Positions 1-11,989 of a stretch of DNA of 64,000 nucleotides are shown in pieces (within the stretch, counting starts at the first letter, position 1; each line of letters opens with the position of its first letter). Position numbers and translations under genes: made by a program. The stretch spans positions 9,920,001-9,984,000 of the forward strand of contig JAPMAC010000221.1 of assembly GCA_028671895.1 (NCBI GenBank), read 5' to 3'. The notes beneath the pieces were generated by a model. The model saw only the letters and a program-made list of their open reading frames with translations, was not told the origin of the DNA and searched no databases. Source of the DNA: Oenanthe sinensis (taxonomy: Eukaryota > Streptophyta > Magnoliopsida > Apiales > Apiaceae).

Positions 1-3000
1 CTATAGTTATAAAATTCAAATGGTAAAAACAGAAGGCAAGGTGATAATTATGAAGTTCTTTACCTAAACATATCCGGCCGTTGATCATACTCAACATGCT
101 GTAGATTACCACTCTCTCTCCACTTAGTTGCTGCAACTCATTGTCAATGAAACATCAGCAGTGCACATGAAAATATAATCAAAGCAAATTTAAAGCAAGA
201 AAGAGTTGCTGACCTAATCCAAGGTCAACAAGAAAAAGCTTCTTCTCTTGAGCAGTTGATGGCTGACCAAGTAAAAAGTTTTCCGGTTTCACATCTCCAT
301 GCACATAACTTGTATAAACACCAAATATCTCAGATTTTACCACCAAAAAAAATATACAAGAAATAAAAACAAACTTTATAAAACAAGAATACATAAATTT
401 GAAATCAAATCACAGGAAAAGTTTGTAGAAACCATAGCGTAGAAAGAGTAAAAAGATGAGAAGGTCAAAATTATCTGTAAAATCATACCCTTTTGAGTGC
501 ACCTTGTCTAAGATCGACAAGGACTCAACAGCAATGCAAGCAATCATTTCGGATGACATCCTGTCAAATATACACAATTGCAAATTTGCAAATAATCAAA
601 AAACAGGACAGAAAATCATCACTTTGAAAACAAATATAATTCCCCATTTCTATTATACAGTTCTTCACTTGCAAAAATGATCACAAAACCACAATATATA
701 TTGCATATCCACAACCCATGTACAATAGAAAAGAGTAAAACAATAGTCACCAAACAAACTATGATTCCTATGGTTGCGAGGATCATGAGGATATGGAAAC
801 AATCAAGACCATGTTTATCACAAATTGGTGCATAATTTGTAGGCACGGTGCATAAGGTATTCATTTGAATGATTTTACTTATATTGAGACGTTAATCTCA
901 GATCCAGGCGGAAGCTAATTCAGTAAATTCAACTGAAAATTTCAAGTACTCGCTCTCATTACCATACACTAAACAGTTGGCATAGATACTCCATAGTCCA
1001 TAAGTTTACACAGAAAATGATTACACTTCACATATACTGGCATTAAATAATTATTATTACTATTATTCATGGTTGTCACGGCGCTCGACTAGTCGCGACT
1101 AGTCGGCGACTAGTCGAGCAGTCGAGCTAGGATAGTCGACTGAAACCACCGACTTGAAAAAATTGATATTTCGGCCGACTAGTCGACTGACTGCTCGACT
1201 AGTCGACTAGTCGAGCCGACTAGTCATATGGGCTGTCGACTGGTTCAAAAAACCCGGTCAAACCCAGTCAAACCTAGTCATATAAATAAGATTTTAACCT
1301 AAAAACAACAAATTATAACCTAATTTAGCGGCAGCAACGACCCAGACCAAGTAACCTAGTTCTTCCTTCACAAATCACAAGTAAGTTTTTTCTCTCTTCT
1401 TTTATATGTATGTATACATATATATAAGTGTATGTATACATATATATAAGTGTTCAAAACTATATATAGTCATATAGATATATAACTATATATATATAAT
1501 ATGTATGTATATGTATGTATATTATCAATTAAGAATTTAAGAATAAATTACAAGTTTTGGATAAGTCATAAATCTTAAAACTAAAGAATTATATAAGTAT
1601 ATAAATTAAATTATATATATATATATATATAATTTGTCGACTAGTCGACGACTAGTCTCGACTAGTCAGACTAGTCGACTAGCCGAACCTCCATCGACTC
1701 GACTCGACTGACCCCCGTGACAACCATGCTATTATTATTATTATTAATTATTATTAGGTAAAGACAAATTATGGGTTTCTACGCAAGTGAAATTAGCCAT
1801 ATGAAGAGAGCTAATTTAATGTCCTTCCTAGAAACTTAAGAAAAGAAAATGACCTTTAAGTGAAGAGTGCCAGCCTAAATTGGTAAATCTCAAAGTAAGA
1901 GTCCAAGGTAGCATTACCATACACTAAGTAGTAGTAGTAGTAGTAGTATTAGTGCAATAAGTAAAGCGTTTCAGATTAAGCTTATTATATATTACATCTG
2001 TAATATAAACAAATATCTTATGAGAACCTAATTTAGGTCGGATGACTGTTAAGATTGTTATTAATGTGAATGTAATTCAATTTCGATCAGAGTGACTATC
2101 CAATTATGGAAACTGTTTTGCAGTATAAGTATACAAAATTTATTTCTCCAGCCTTGTTGGTTTTACTCAATTTATTAATTGAAATCTAATCTACAGCACT
2201 AACAGTACTTGAGTGCTAATTGTATCCTTGTACAAATACAAATTAGAAGTTATAAACCTAACAAACTAACTATATCCAAACAGTCCACAGAGTACCAAAC
2301 TTGGGTTACTCACGCCTGTCCTGAGGTATTCCAAACATCCCATAAGCTAGGCCCTAGCATGTCCATAACCTGAAACATAGTTAACTTGCATAACTATTAG
2401 TCACTTGTACTGCAATATTTTAAATTTTATAGACAAAGTAAGGATAGCAACCATACCATTACATAGTAGTCCCCTTGCTTCCCTTTATAGTGTACTTTTG
2501 GGACTCCGTGACTGCCACCAAGAGTGCTGATCAACCATAAAAAACAATATTAACCTTATTGAAGTGGCAAGTGAAAGAAACAAAAGGTAGAAGTGTTAAT
2601 CAAAAGGGCGATTAAGTATCGATTAATCGAGAAGTGAGGCGAGGCAAAACCGCTTCGCTTGGACAAAGCAATTTTAATAAGGTGTGGAATGCATAATCTT
2701 AAATAAAGTGACCGCCTAGCCTCGCGTCGCGATTAGTCAACAAACACACATGTTGCCTCATCTCGCCTTAAATAACACTGCGAGGAAATACTCGATCACT
2801 TTACATCCTTACTTGTACACTTGCCACTCATATGGTGGGCCATAGTTGCAACCTTTGCTGTTTCTATGTTCAAATTTTAGAGCTACCTGGTATACATAAA
2901 ATAAACAAACTCAGTACATAGAACCAGCTATGCCCAGTGGGGAATTTTAACAGGAGAAGACTTGCACAATACTATCTGTAACATAGTTTAAATTATCACC

Positions 3001-5153
3001 TCAATAGCTCCTGGACCTGAACGATCATTTCCACCTGAAACACGGCGACCAACAAATACTTGGCCAAACCCACCTTTCCCTAGCTTCCTCTCCACCTTAT
3101 ATATTGGTGACCCACCTACTTGGACCTGAAAAAATAGAAAAAGAAGTATACAAAGTCAACTTGAATATGGGACAACTAAAATAAAATCATGTTTGAGAGA
3201 AACTAGCAAAACAAATTTCGAAGGATGAAACCTTATCGGAAAGAAATAAGTACTAATAGGACGTACGAAAACAACAACTTTGCAAATCACTACAGAACTA
3301 GGAATAAATATATGTGTGCTTATAGCAAATTGACGATTCCCACTTAATAACTAAAGCAGCCACTAACAAAAAGATTTTCCTGCATAAGGAAAGAAACTGA
3401 TTTACCCAGCACTTTCACAAAGAATAAAACCATGAGACAAATATTTACAAACTCAGCAAGTGCAACTTCTCGCCAAATTACCAGAACGGGTAAAGACAAT
3501 CGGATCAAGAAACGTAATGAGGAAAAAACAGAAAACTTAGTCTACTTTCCTAAGTAATGACACTTGAACAGAAGTTGTATCAAATAAATGACAAGGAACA
3601 TAGTGGGTATGCCTTCATATTTAGCAACAAAAGAACCATCAGAAGACAGGAACTTAGAAGATTTAAAGATAAAAAAGAATGGGTTAAATCTCAAAGTGCT
3701 CACTAAAGTGAGAGGCTAGTATCAATTTGGTCACTCTAGTCATTTTGGTCTCGTTTGTATCATTTTAATTACGAGTAATGACAAGAAAGTTAGATTGTCC
3801 TCAAAAAAGTAGCCGATCTTAACACGAGATACACGTGGAAACACGTTGGATCTTGACCGGTTCATGTGCTTGCAATTTTCACGTGTGTCTCACGTTAAGA
3901 TCATCTGCGTTCCGTCTGGTCAAACTGGTCAATCTAACATTATTGTCATTATTCGCAACTACAATGGAACAAACGACACCAAAATAAAATAATTAGAGTG
4001 ACCAAATTGATATTAGCCTCTCGTTTTAGTGAGCATTTTGAGATTTAACCCGAAAAGGAATGACATCTAGCAAAACTAATAGATATCCATTACCATCTTG
4101 TTTAGTCTATAACAAATTTCAGTCAAAGGAAAAGCCTAGTAGAAATGTCTATGGGCTTGTAACGAATAGGTTAGTTGACTTGAAGCTCTTCAATAAATAA
4201 ATGTGAGAGATAAATTACACACCTTTTAAAGATATTAAATATATTTCCTGAAAATAAGAACATAATGGATTTGATATCTTATTCTTTGACTACTGTCACA
4301 CATTACGTTTTAAGAATATTAATTGTTAACATTAATCATTGTGTGTTTCCTGTGGTAGTGACCCCACTAAATAGCATCTAACATACGCATGAATTGCAGG
4401 TTCGATGAGCTTCTTCGCCGCTGTAACACAGTGCTAGTAGACTTACTCCTAAAATATGACATGACAGGAATTTATAAACCATGATACCTCCCACATTCGT
4501 AGACCCGCTAACTACCCTTCCACATAAAATTTCAACCTTTTATTGAAAGACAACAATAATTAAAGTATTCGCACAAACGAACTTCTTTCAGATAATTCCC
4601 ATCTTCACCCCAGAGAACAGTAAAGAAATTGTTCCTAAAGTTATACATATATAATAAACCCACTCCATCTACAATAATTAAGCTAAATAATCTTTACAAT
4701 AATTAAATCCAACAGAATCTAAAACTCCACATTTGCCAAAAAAACAAAATCATACAAACATCAATTTACGCCATATATACATAAAATCCAAAACAAACTA
4801 AGACAGACAATAAACAATACCCTCTCGGGAAAGGGAGCAGTATTTCCCTCCTCTTCTTCCTCCGTAGCCTTATTCGCACTCAATCCCCCGCTCCCATCCG
4901 CCATATTTCCTCCTACTTTCTCCCCCGAGAAATCGTCTTTTTTCACCACCACCTCTTTATCAATCTTCCGCCTCCTCGGCGCTCTCGGTTTAATCACCAC
5001 CTTCTCCTCCTCCTTCTCAGCTGCTTGTCTCGCAACCGCCGCACGAGTCTTGATATACTTACTATTATTAACTACTAAATTGTCCGTTTTATTGTTATTG
5101 TTATCTACCACCGGAGCACGGCCACGGCGTACTCCACTGCGCAATTGCGGCAT
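1..5153 (-). CDS. MLK: Casein kinase 1-like MUT9-like/photoregulatory kinase (MLK/PPK family), 5' part, truncated by window edge
   Basis: Serine/threonine kinase of the plant CK1-related MLK/PPK group; known members are nuclear and phosphorylate histones and light-signalling proteins. Exons read on the minus strand are 5153-4821, 3125-3000, 2886-2813, 2526-2457, 2369-2314, 560-489, 308-214 and 130-64; all junctions are GT..AG and phases agree. The start MPQLRSGVRRGRAPV is typical of the family, and a Lys/Glu-rich low-complexity tail follows. Visible kinase motifs are the glycine loop GKGGFGQV (about residues 127-134), ATP-binding Lys in ALKFEH (157), catalytic loop HGDVKPEN (247-254) and DLGLATKW (272-279; DLG replaces DFG, usual here). 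About 298 residues lie in the window; family members run to roughly 700. Intron 1 (3126-4820) holds a MULE-like MITE and intron 5 (561-2313) a hAT-like element. The exact paralogue cannot be decided. Confidence 0.93.
1068..1728. mobile_element. Non-autonomous hAT-like element in kinase intron 5
   Basis: A 661-bp insertion has 14-bp perfect terminal inverted repeats (CATGGTTGTCACGG at 1068-1081 and its complement at 1715-1728). It is flanked by an exact 8-bp target duplication CTATTATT (1060-1067 and 1729-1736), the hAT signature. Both subterminal zones are packed with overlapping CGACTAGTCG palindromes (1084-1225 and 1637-1705). The interior is AT-rich and has no transposase reading frame. 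Confidence 0.88.
2590..2812. repeat. Possible degraded element rich in GCGAGGCGA-type words, in kinase intron 3
   Basis: The intron between exons 2526-2457 and 2886-2813 contains locally GC-rich words such as gtgaggcgaggc, cctcgcgtcgcg and catctcgcc. They sit in opposite orientations on either side of an AT-rich centre, in contrast to the surrounding intron. This resembles subterminal arrays of hAT-like elements, but I could not define terminal repeats or a target duplication. Confidence 0.35.
3681..4051. mobile_element. MULE-like MITE with long terminal inverted repeats, in kinase intron 1
   Basis: A 371-bp element starts GGGTTAAATCTCAAAGTGCT and ends with the near-exact complement. The inverted match runs about 58 bp on each side with a few mismatches. 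Flanks AAAAAGAAT (3672-3680) and AAAAGGAAT (4053-4061) match at 8 of 9 positions, consistent with a Mutator-type 9-bp duplication. No coding capacity is visible. Confidence 0.75.
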
Positions 5154-5184
5154 TCTTTACCCATACAAAATGAGAATTGTACAG

Positions 5185-5198
5185 AAACCCTAACCCTA
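5185..5198. promoter_or_regulatory. Telo-box-like motif upstream of the kinase start
   Basis: AAACCCTAACCCTA lies 32 bp upstream of the kinase start codon, in its probable 5' UTR or proximal promoter. Such telo-boxes are known plant promoter elements. A (GT)n run at 5296-5309 and another at 5341-5362 lie farther upstream. Function is inferred from the motif only. Confidence 0.4.
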
Positions 5199-5375
5199 GA
5201 ATCACACAACAACATCATCCGAATTTATACCCTAATCATCTCCCGATTATTGACTCTGATGGTGAATTTCATACAACAATCAAGCCAATTAGCAGTGTGT
5301 GTGTGTGTAATGATATTTGAATTGGGGAAAACGGGTGATTTTGTGTGTGTGTGTTGTGTGTGTCAATATTGTTGA

Positions 5376-7720
5376 CTCGCTTTCCCTGCCTAAAACTCAA
5401 CAATATATTTATTTTTATTATAGAAAATGCTAGAGAACTAGATTAAATATTCCTGATATATTCCTTTATTTTATATAATTTTATAAGATATATGATTTTA
5501 TAGTAGTTAAGAATTAGATATAATAAATATTAACTTATATCCCGTGGACGGATCGAATTTTTTTAGTATTTTATTATTTTAATTTTAATATTTTTTAATA
5601 ACGATTTAATTTTTATTTAATGTTTACGTATGTATTTTATATAATTTTTTATATACTTTATTTTTATATATGTATTTTAGTAAGATAATATTTATATGTT
5701 TTATTTAAAAATATTTTTTAATTAAGTGATAAATTTGAAATGTATTTTAGTTAAGAGTATTTGTATTTTAATAGGATAATTTTTGTGTGTTTTATTTAGA
5801 AATTTGTTTTAGTCAAAAAAATTAATGTTAAAAAACTTAAGGCCCGATAATAATTATCCGGCCCAAATACCGACCGACTACCAAATTTTTAATGTTTCGG
5901 TTTTAATAATATAGTATATACAAATAATTTTATTTAATATAAATATATGTATAATTTAAATCGTAAAAATTAATTATAATAAATATCATTTTATTTAATA
6001 TAAACATGTATCTTCTTTGAATTTGTGTTTCAAACAGTAATACACCGATTCTTTAAATTTGTTAAGATGATGGTTTCTTACTAATTAAGAGTTACTTGTC
6101 AAAAAAATAAAAATAAAAAATAATTTATAGTTAGGTGAAATAATTTTTTTTATAAATATAATTTGAGCCTATAAAAATAATTATAATAAATAAAATTTTA
6201 TTTAATTTAAATATGTATATAGTTTGAACACGTAGATGTAATATTAAATAATTAAAATATATTAATTTCAATAATATAATATAGATCTGTGAAGAACAAA
6301 TTTTAGTTTTTTTGGTTATCTAAAATTTCTAGAACTAGTTAGAAAAAATTGTATATATTTCCTCGACAAGTTATCTTGTTTTTGTTTCATCTCAAGAACT
6401 AGTTCAGATCATGTTTTTAGCAATAATTCGTTTGTATTTACTTGAGAAAAAAATACTTTGTATTTTAACATGGGCATCTTAAAAATTGTTTAATGACATT
6501 TAAATTTATCATATATTATATGAAAATTTCTAATTTTAATATTTAAATTTTACATAAATACAAAAGTATATAAAAAGTTTAATATAGAATTTAAATTCTC
6601 ATCTCGTATACAATTATACACAACATAAATTGACATATTTAAATTAAATATTTATATTTCTAAGTATAATACATGATTCAATGTTCAAATCTCATTTCCA
6701 ACATATAAAAAATCCAATATTGATTTTATTATTATTAAAAAATATTAACAAAGGTTTAGGATCATATTAACAATATTTTAAAATTAAAATTGATTAATAT
6801 TGTCAAAGATATATGATTTCTAACCAAATAATTACAAAAAAAACAGTAAAAAAAATTAATAAAAACGGTAAAAGAACCTGTGCAAAGCACGGTGGAATCC
6901 AATGATTCTAGTTTACATAACTGTACCAATTGATTGATGATTAGTCATGATCCAGTTGAGAGAAGAGAGTGACCGCCACAACAATCTCTAAAGCAGAATT
7001 AGTTGTTGCTACAAGTTATATAATGAGGCACTGAGGCAGCAACGACGGAAGAAATCTTAGCCACAACCATCTCGAAAGCAAGAATTAATCATCGCAACAA
7101 CTGAAATAATGAGGCACCAATGCCAGAAGATAATACAGAAGGCCCGGAACAAGGTTGGAAAAAATTACCAGAGTGAAGGTAGTCACCAAACTCTCTGCTA
7201 AAAAAAATGAAGTTCCAAATATATGTTATTATGACAGCTCAAGTACAGATTATCCAAAATTTGGAGCTTACAAGTTTTCTAGATCACAAAACACCAATGC
7301 TTCCTATAATTTGGATCTTACAAGTTCTCTAAATCATAAAACGCCAATCCTCCCATCCCAATCAGCCATCTAAATTTGTACACATGTTTAAAAGATGTTT
7401 GGACAACGAGATATTGAGATGTTATTAGCTTAAGCTATACTGAACTTTTAGGAAGTTGTTACATTCAAATATGCAAGTACTCTGTCCTCCCATCCCAAGT
7501 CCCAATTTTAGTGTCCTGGTTTTCACTACCACGCTGCCCGGTGACCATGACAAACAAATCAGGACAGAAAAACTAATGTAAAAATCAATAGCAACAGCCC
7601 ACAAGGACCTAAACTATGTAACACAAACCAAATCAATTTTATGTGGAGCATAAACAACATACATCTTAAGAAGTAAATATATGCAGATTCGAAGAAGAAT
7701 TATGCACGCAAACCTTATCC
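5376..7720. other. AT-rich intergenic region with a Helitron-like 3' end near 6911
   Basis: Between the kinase promoter and the small gene at 8302-8643 the DNA is mostly very AT-rich, with no supportable gene. At 6877-6911 a GC-containing imperfect stem (CCTGTGC, loop AAA, GCACGG) is followed by CTAG then T, which resembles a plant Helitron 3' terminus on the plus strand; no 5' end was found. At 7000-7380 related short units recur (atgaggcac twice; a 50-bp unit beginning near 7250 repeated near 7310), but no gene is recognisable. Confidence 0.4.
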
Positions 7721-7729
7721 TACGTGTTA

Positions 7730-8009
7730 CTCCCTCCGTCCCACCAAATTGTTTACAATTGGGTTGGACACGGAGGTTAAGAAAATATATATGATAATGG
7801 TGAAAAGTGAGGATAGTGGGTGAAGCACCGAGATCAATCAATATTTAATGTATAAAGTGAGTATAGTGAAGGAAAGTAGTAGATGCAGTTGATTTTTATA
7901 TTATAAAATTTTACTATTTTTGGTAAGTTTTGAAATGTAAAGAATTGGAAGGGACATTCCAAAAAGTTCCAAAAAGGAAAGTGTAAAAAAATGGATGAGA
8001 CAGAAGGAG
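7730..8009. mobile_element. Stowaway-like MITE (Tc1/mariner type)
   Basis: The element starts CTCCCTCCGTCCCACC next to TA (7728-7729) and ends with the degraded complement (gagacagaaggag) followed by TA (8010-8011). TA duplications and CTCCCTCCGT termini are typical of plant Stowaway MITEs. A better-preserved relative lies at 58296-58546. Confidence 0.75.
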
Positions 8010-8301
8010 TACTATTTTATTTTTTGTGAAGACTGCAACTAAACCAAAATTCAAAAGACAAAAACTTGCATACATGATGGTAAAGAGTTAGTACAAAATA
8101 ACCATATTACAAGCTAGCATTCACAAATGCACAACAAGACCCAAAACACATATCAGAATATAAGTGACAGATAATTCAAAATCTCAAAACAAAATCGAAA
8201 ACCCATTTAAATTATTAAACTAATAATCCAATTAAAGCATAGCTAAATTGAACAAGAAACTCATAAAATAATGGTACATAATAAGAACAAATTACAAGCA
8301 T

Positions 8302-8643
8302 TCATTGAGACTGATAATCTGGTTTCTTGAATTTTGGCAAACGCAGAACAGCTTCTTCGGTCTCTGTTGGGTCTGACCTCAATATCTACAAAATATATTA
8401 AAACCCCATGTTTAAATTATTATGTTTGATCTAAAAAGGAATTCATTTTCTATACATACATCTATAGATACATGCATATAAGTTGAAAAAAATTGTGTAA
8501 ATATAATTTATTGAGAAAAAAGAAAGTACCGGGTCTTGGAGGAATGGTTTGGTATCATCTTTAGCAGGTCTAAAAGGGGGCTTCTTTTTTGTGTTCACTT
8601 CATTCTCACTGCTCAATTTCATGGGAGCTTCTGAAGCTTTCAT
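8302..8643 (-). CDS. Conserved small plant protein of unknown function, 65 residues, two exons
   Basis: Exon 1 (8643-8530) begins MKASEAPMKLSSENEVNT and continues into a basic Pro/Lys stretch, KKKPPFRPAKDDTKP, ending QDP. After a GT..AG intron (8529-8386), exon 2 (8385-8302) continues ILRSDPTETEEAVLRLPKF and stops at TGA. The join is in phase and gives a hydrophilic protein without signal peptide or membrane segment. I recall plant small proteins with the same KPPFRPAKDDTKP and SDP.ETEEAVLRLP blocks, but no defined function. Preservation of both frame and splice sites in an otherwise TE-rich region supports a real gene. The next gene on this strand, the MLK kinase, begins 3.1 kb away at 5153. 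Confidence 0.72.
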
Positions 8644-9108
8644 CTTTCAATCAATTTTAGGTTAATGACTAATACCCCTCCATTCCTATTTAAAAAATTA
8701 CATATTTTAAAAAATAATTAATTATATAATATATTTTTATGAAAATAAAGTTTCTTTGATTGTCAGAGGAAAATTACTTGAGTTGCAAGTATTTTTAATA
8801 TAAATTTTATAATTATAATAACATTTTCGTGTATTTATATAAAAAGATTTATATCAGCAAAGTTATATGAGTTAATCTCAAAAATATTAATCTCTATTAT
8901 TTTATTAAATGATAAGATTAATTATAATGTTAAACATTAAAAATTGAAGTGTAAGGATAATATTAAAATAAAAGATAAATAATTATTTAAAGATAATCCT
9001 AAAAAAAGATATTCAGAAAATGACGGAAGAAATAACAAATCTTTTGTATTTACTTGAGAAAAAATATCTTATATTTTAACACAAGCATCTTAAAAAAAAA
9101 AGATGTGT

Positions 9109-9348
9109 TCCACCGGTCTCACTCATTTGTTTACATTTGGAAGAAGGTGTCTGACACTCATTTTAAGATGTATATAAAGTATAGTTCTATAACTTATTTT
9201 TTAATTTTTTTTTCTGAATAAAAATTTAAAAAATAAATTTTTATTAAAAAAATTAAAAAAAAAATTATAAAACTATACTTTTTATACACCTTAAAATGCG
9301 TGTCGGACACATCTCTAAAATGTAAATAAATGGATGAGACCGAGTGAG
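9109..9348. mobile_element. Foldback MITE
   Basis: The two halves are near-complete inverted copies: ccggtctcactcatttgttt at the left matches the complement of aaataaatggatgagaccga at the right, and the pairing continues through cattttaaga/ccttaaaatg and tatagtt/aactata to an AT-rich centre. The right end is GAG followed by TA, suggesting a Stowaway-like TA target. A related decayed copy lies at 9521-9760. Confidence 0.6.
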
Positions 9349-9520
9349 TATAATAATATGAAAATTTATCGTATACTATACCAAAAAGTCTAATTTTAGT
9401 ATTTAAATTTTGGATGAAGACCCTATTTAACCAAATATAGGAATAAGGTGCCCAAAATGGCCGGCAGAAACAAGGTACAAAATAATCGTGTTCCATGGTA
9501 AGGATGCGTTGCCTCTTACT

Positions 9521-9760
9521 CCGTATTGGATAGATACTTGTTACTCCAATAGATTCTTAACATTTGAAATAGACCGGACAAGTATTTTAAGGCTCCTATA
9601 AAATATAGTTGCATAAATTATTTTAAATTATTTTTTTTGAATAAAAATTTAATATTTAAATTTTTATTTAAAAAAAATTAAAAAAAAATTATAACTATAT
9701 TTTATATACATATTAAAATGCATATTAAACATCAAAAAAATTGTTGAGAAATGAAGGGGA
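9521..9760. mobile_element. Degraded relative of the 9109-9348 foldback MITE
   Basis: The interior shares the same plan and words as its neighbour: tataaaatatagttgcat at left, gaataaaaatttaa, a poly-A/T centre, and aactatattttatatacata at right. The ends (ttactccgtattgg; gaaggggacgggg) are diverged. Boundaries are approximate. Confidence 0.45.
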
Positions 9761-9808
9761 CGGGGCTGTGCAACGTATGAAGTGAGCACGCTATTACATG
9801 TTGTTAAT

Positions 9809-10761
9809 TAAGGCTGTCAAACTGATAATTCGGATACGGATCTGTCTATATCTGTATCCAAATCCGAAAATCCGTATCCGTATCCGAATCCGAAAATTTT
9901 TAAAGGTTAATATCCGAATCTGAATCCGACGGATACTATCCGGATACGGATAATATCTGGATCCGAATCCGATTTTTAATAAGTTTTTTAAATTTATATT
10001 AAAAATTCAAAAAATATTAAAATTTTAATTTAATTTTTTTAAATTGAGTTAAGAGTTAAAGGGATTTAAGCCTATTTTATTTTTTTAAATTAATTTTTAT
10101 TTATATTTTCAATCTAATTTTGTTGTCTTAATAATATTAAACTCAAATGATATTTTTATATATGTCTATAATATTTTTACAATTATATAAAATTTTTATA
10201 AATATATTATTTAATGAATATATATACACACACTACAAAACTAATAGAATAAATTTTAAATTATATATATATATTATTTATGTGATATATTTTATACGAT
10301 TTAAAATATATAAAATACTATAGAAATATAAATTGAATATAGATTTTAAAGTATAACCATGTATAATGTATATATTAATTTATTAAATTAAAATAGACAT
10401 TAGAGTTGAGCTAATTAAAAAATATAATTTAATCAAATTAAATGGACTTATAACTATAAGTGTATGTATAAAAATATATAAATGGGCTTATAATTATAAA
10501 TGGGTTTAAAAATATATAATTATATATTATATATTATATATATTAAAAAAATATTTATATATATTATATATAATTAATTTTAGATACGGATATTTTCGGA
10601 TATTTTCGGATACGGATGTGCCTGTATCCATATCCGTATCCGGAATCTTCGGATTCGGATACGGATAAAATTCGGTTTCTTCCGGATACGAATAATATCC
10701 ATTTTTTCCGGATACGAATACAGATATTTTGGACGAATATCGGATTTTTTTGTCAGCCCTA
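9809..10761. mobile_element. Non-autonomous hAT-like element with CGGATACGGAT subterminal arrays
   Basis: The 953-bp element begins TAAGGCTGTCAAA and ends with the complement of TAGGGCTGACAAA. Flanks TTGTTAAT (9801-9808) and TTATTAAT (10762-10769) match at 7 of 8 positions, consistent with a hAT target duplication. Dense tandem and inverted copies of CGGATA/TATCCG words fill 9830-9975 and 10585-10745. The AT-rich interior has no transposase frame. Confidence 0.8.
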
Positions 10762-10769
10762 TTATTAAT

Positions 10770-11985
10770 ACGACATTTGGCATTTCGTTTTTATGTTGTT
10801 GCGCAGTAAGTTCATCATCATACTTCCAAGTTCTTAAATTGATATGCCGTATTCTATTCCCACAAAAATGAGTAAGTTATAGTGATATACGCACAACCCG
10901 ATAAAGGTTTGATGATATATGAGCAGCCCAAGTGTATCTGGCGGTTAAATTGTAACATATAGCAATTGACATAAGCTTGTTTCTTACATATCAGCTAGCA
11001 GGGAGTTTTTGTATTATATAAATTAGATAAAGAATACTCACAAACAATTATATATTTTGCTACAAAGATATGATGAAAAAAACAATTGATAAAAAAATGT
11101 TGATTGCAGCCATAGAAAAGTAGTTTTGTTCCCTTGGTGAGTTTAGTAGTGTTTGTTCTATTGATGTATGTGTATCTGTATCCATGTATGTGTGCAGGTA
11201 TCAATTTAATTTTATAATGTAGATGCGCAATCTCGTTCCCCGTATAAAAAAAGGACCAAAATTCGATATTAAGTATATTGGGCCATGATGTTTGAAATAT
11301 AGGTCATTTTCTCTTAAATTTTCAATACATAAATATAAAAGTGTATAAAAAATTAATATAGAATTTAAATTCTCATCTCATATGCACAACATAAAATGAA
11401 AATACACGAAATAAATAAATATGTATTTTAAAAATTTCCAAAATAAATGGTGAAAAAGTTCTGAATCTATGGTACATCTATTTTATTTTGCAAGCTCAAC
11501 AACACTGCTATTTAGTTGTGTGTTAGGTGTTTTCCTTCACAAAACAAAGGTATGTAATATGTAGGCTATGTGCTAACGGGTAAGCTCGACCAATGTTGTT
11601 CACTCTGATTTTGAATTGTGCTTAAAGAATTAAATAATAAATTGATGAAATTCAAAACTTGTACTTTTAGAGGTGCGTATAGAGTTTTTCATCATGTCCG
11701 GAGTTGCAGTTGATGTCCGCCTGAGTCCACTGCAGCGCAGTTGGATTTTTGCGCATACACAGCTAACTAGAACTTGTTGCATTGGTATAAAAAGACTCAT
11801 GTTCAGAATTGTAGATGTATGTGTTGTTGCGGTGGTCCTGTAGAGCTTATAATGATCGCCTGTGGTCTTTGGCCGTGTCCCCCATTACTGCTGCTCAACC
11901 TAGCCCGTTTGCCAGGTATTGCTGGTCTGTATATTAGAGTTTTGAATCTTGTTTATGGAGGTGCTGTCGGGTAACACTCTTCCTC
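10770..11985. other. Intergenic stretch without a supportable gene
   Basis: Moderately AT-rich DNA. The segment 11690-11985 is less AT-rich and includes an ATG-initiated run (MSGVAVDVRLSPLQ, from about 11695) that soon loses its frame. It could belong to the RPA1-like relic downstream but I cannot show it. Confidence 0.3.
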
Positions 11986-11989
11986 TTTT

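Noticed and set aside
619..864. Minus-strand frame with hydrophobic stretches
   Set aside because: It lies wholly in the intron between kinase exons 2314-2369 and 489-560; no homology or start context.
10580..10783. Open frame rich in Ile-Arg repeats
   Set aside because: It is the translation of the tandem TATCCG/CGGATA array at the end of the hAT-like element 9809-10761, not a gene.
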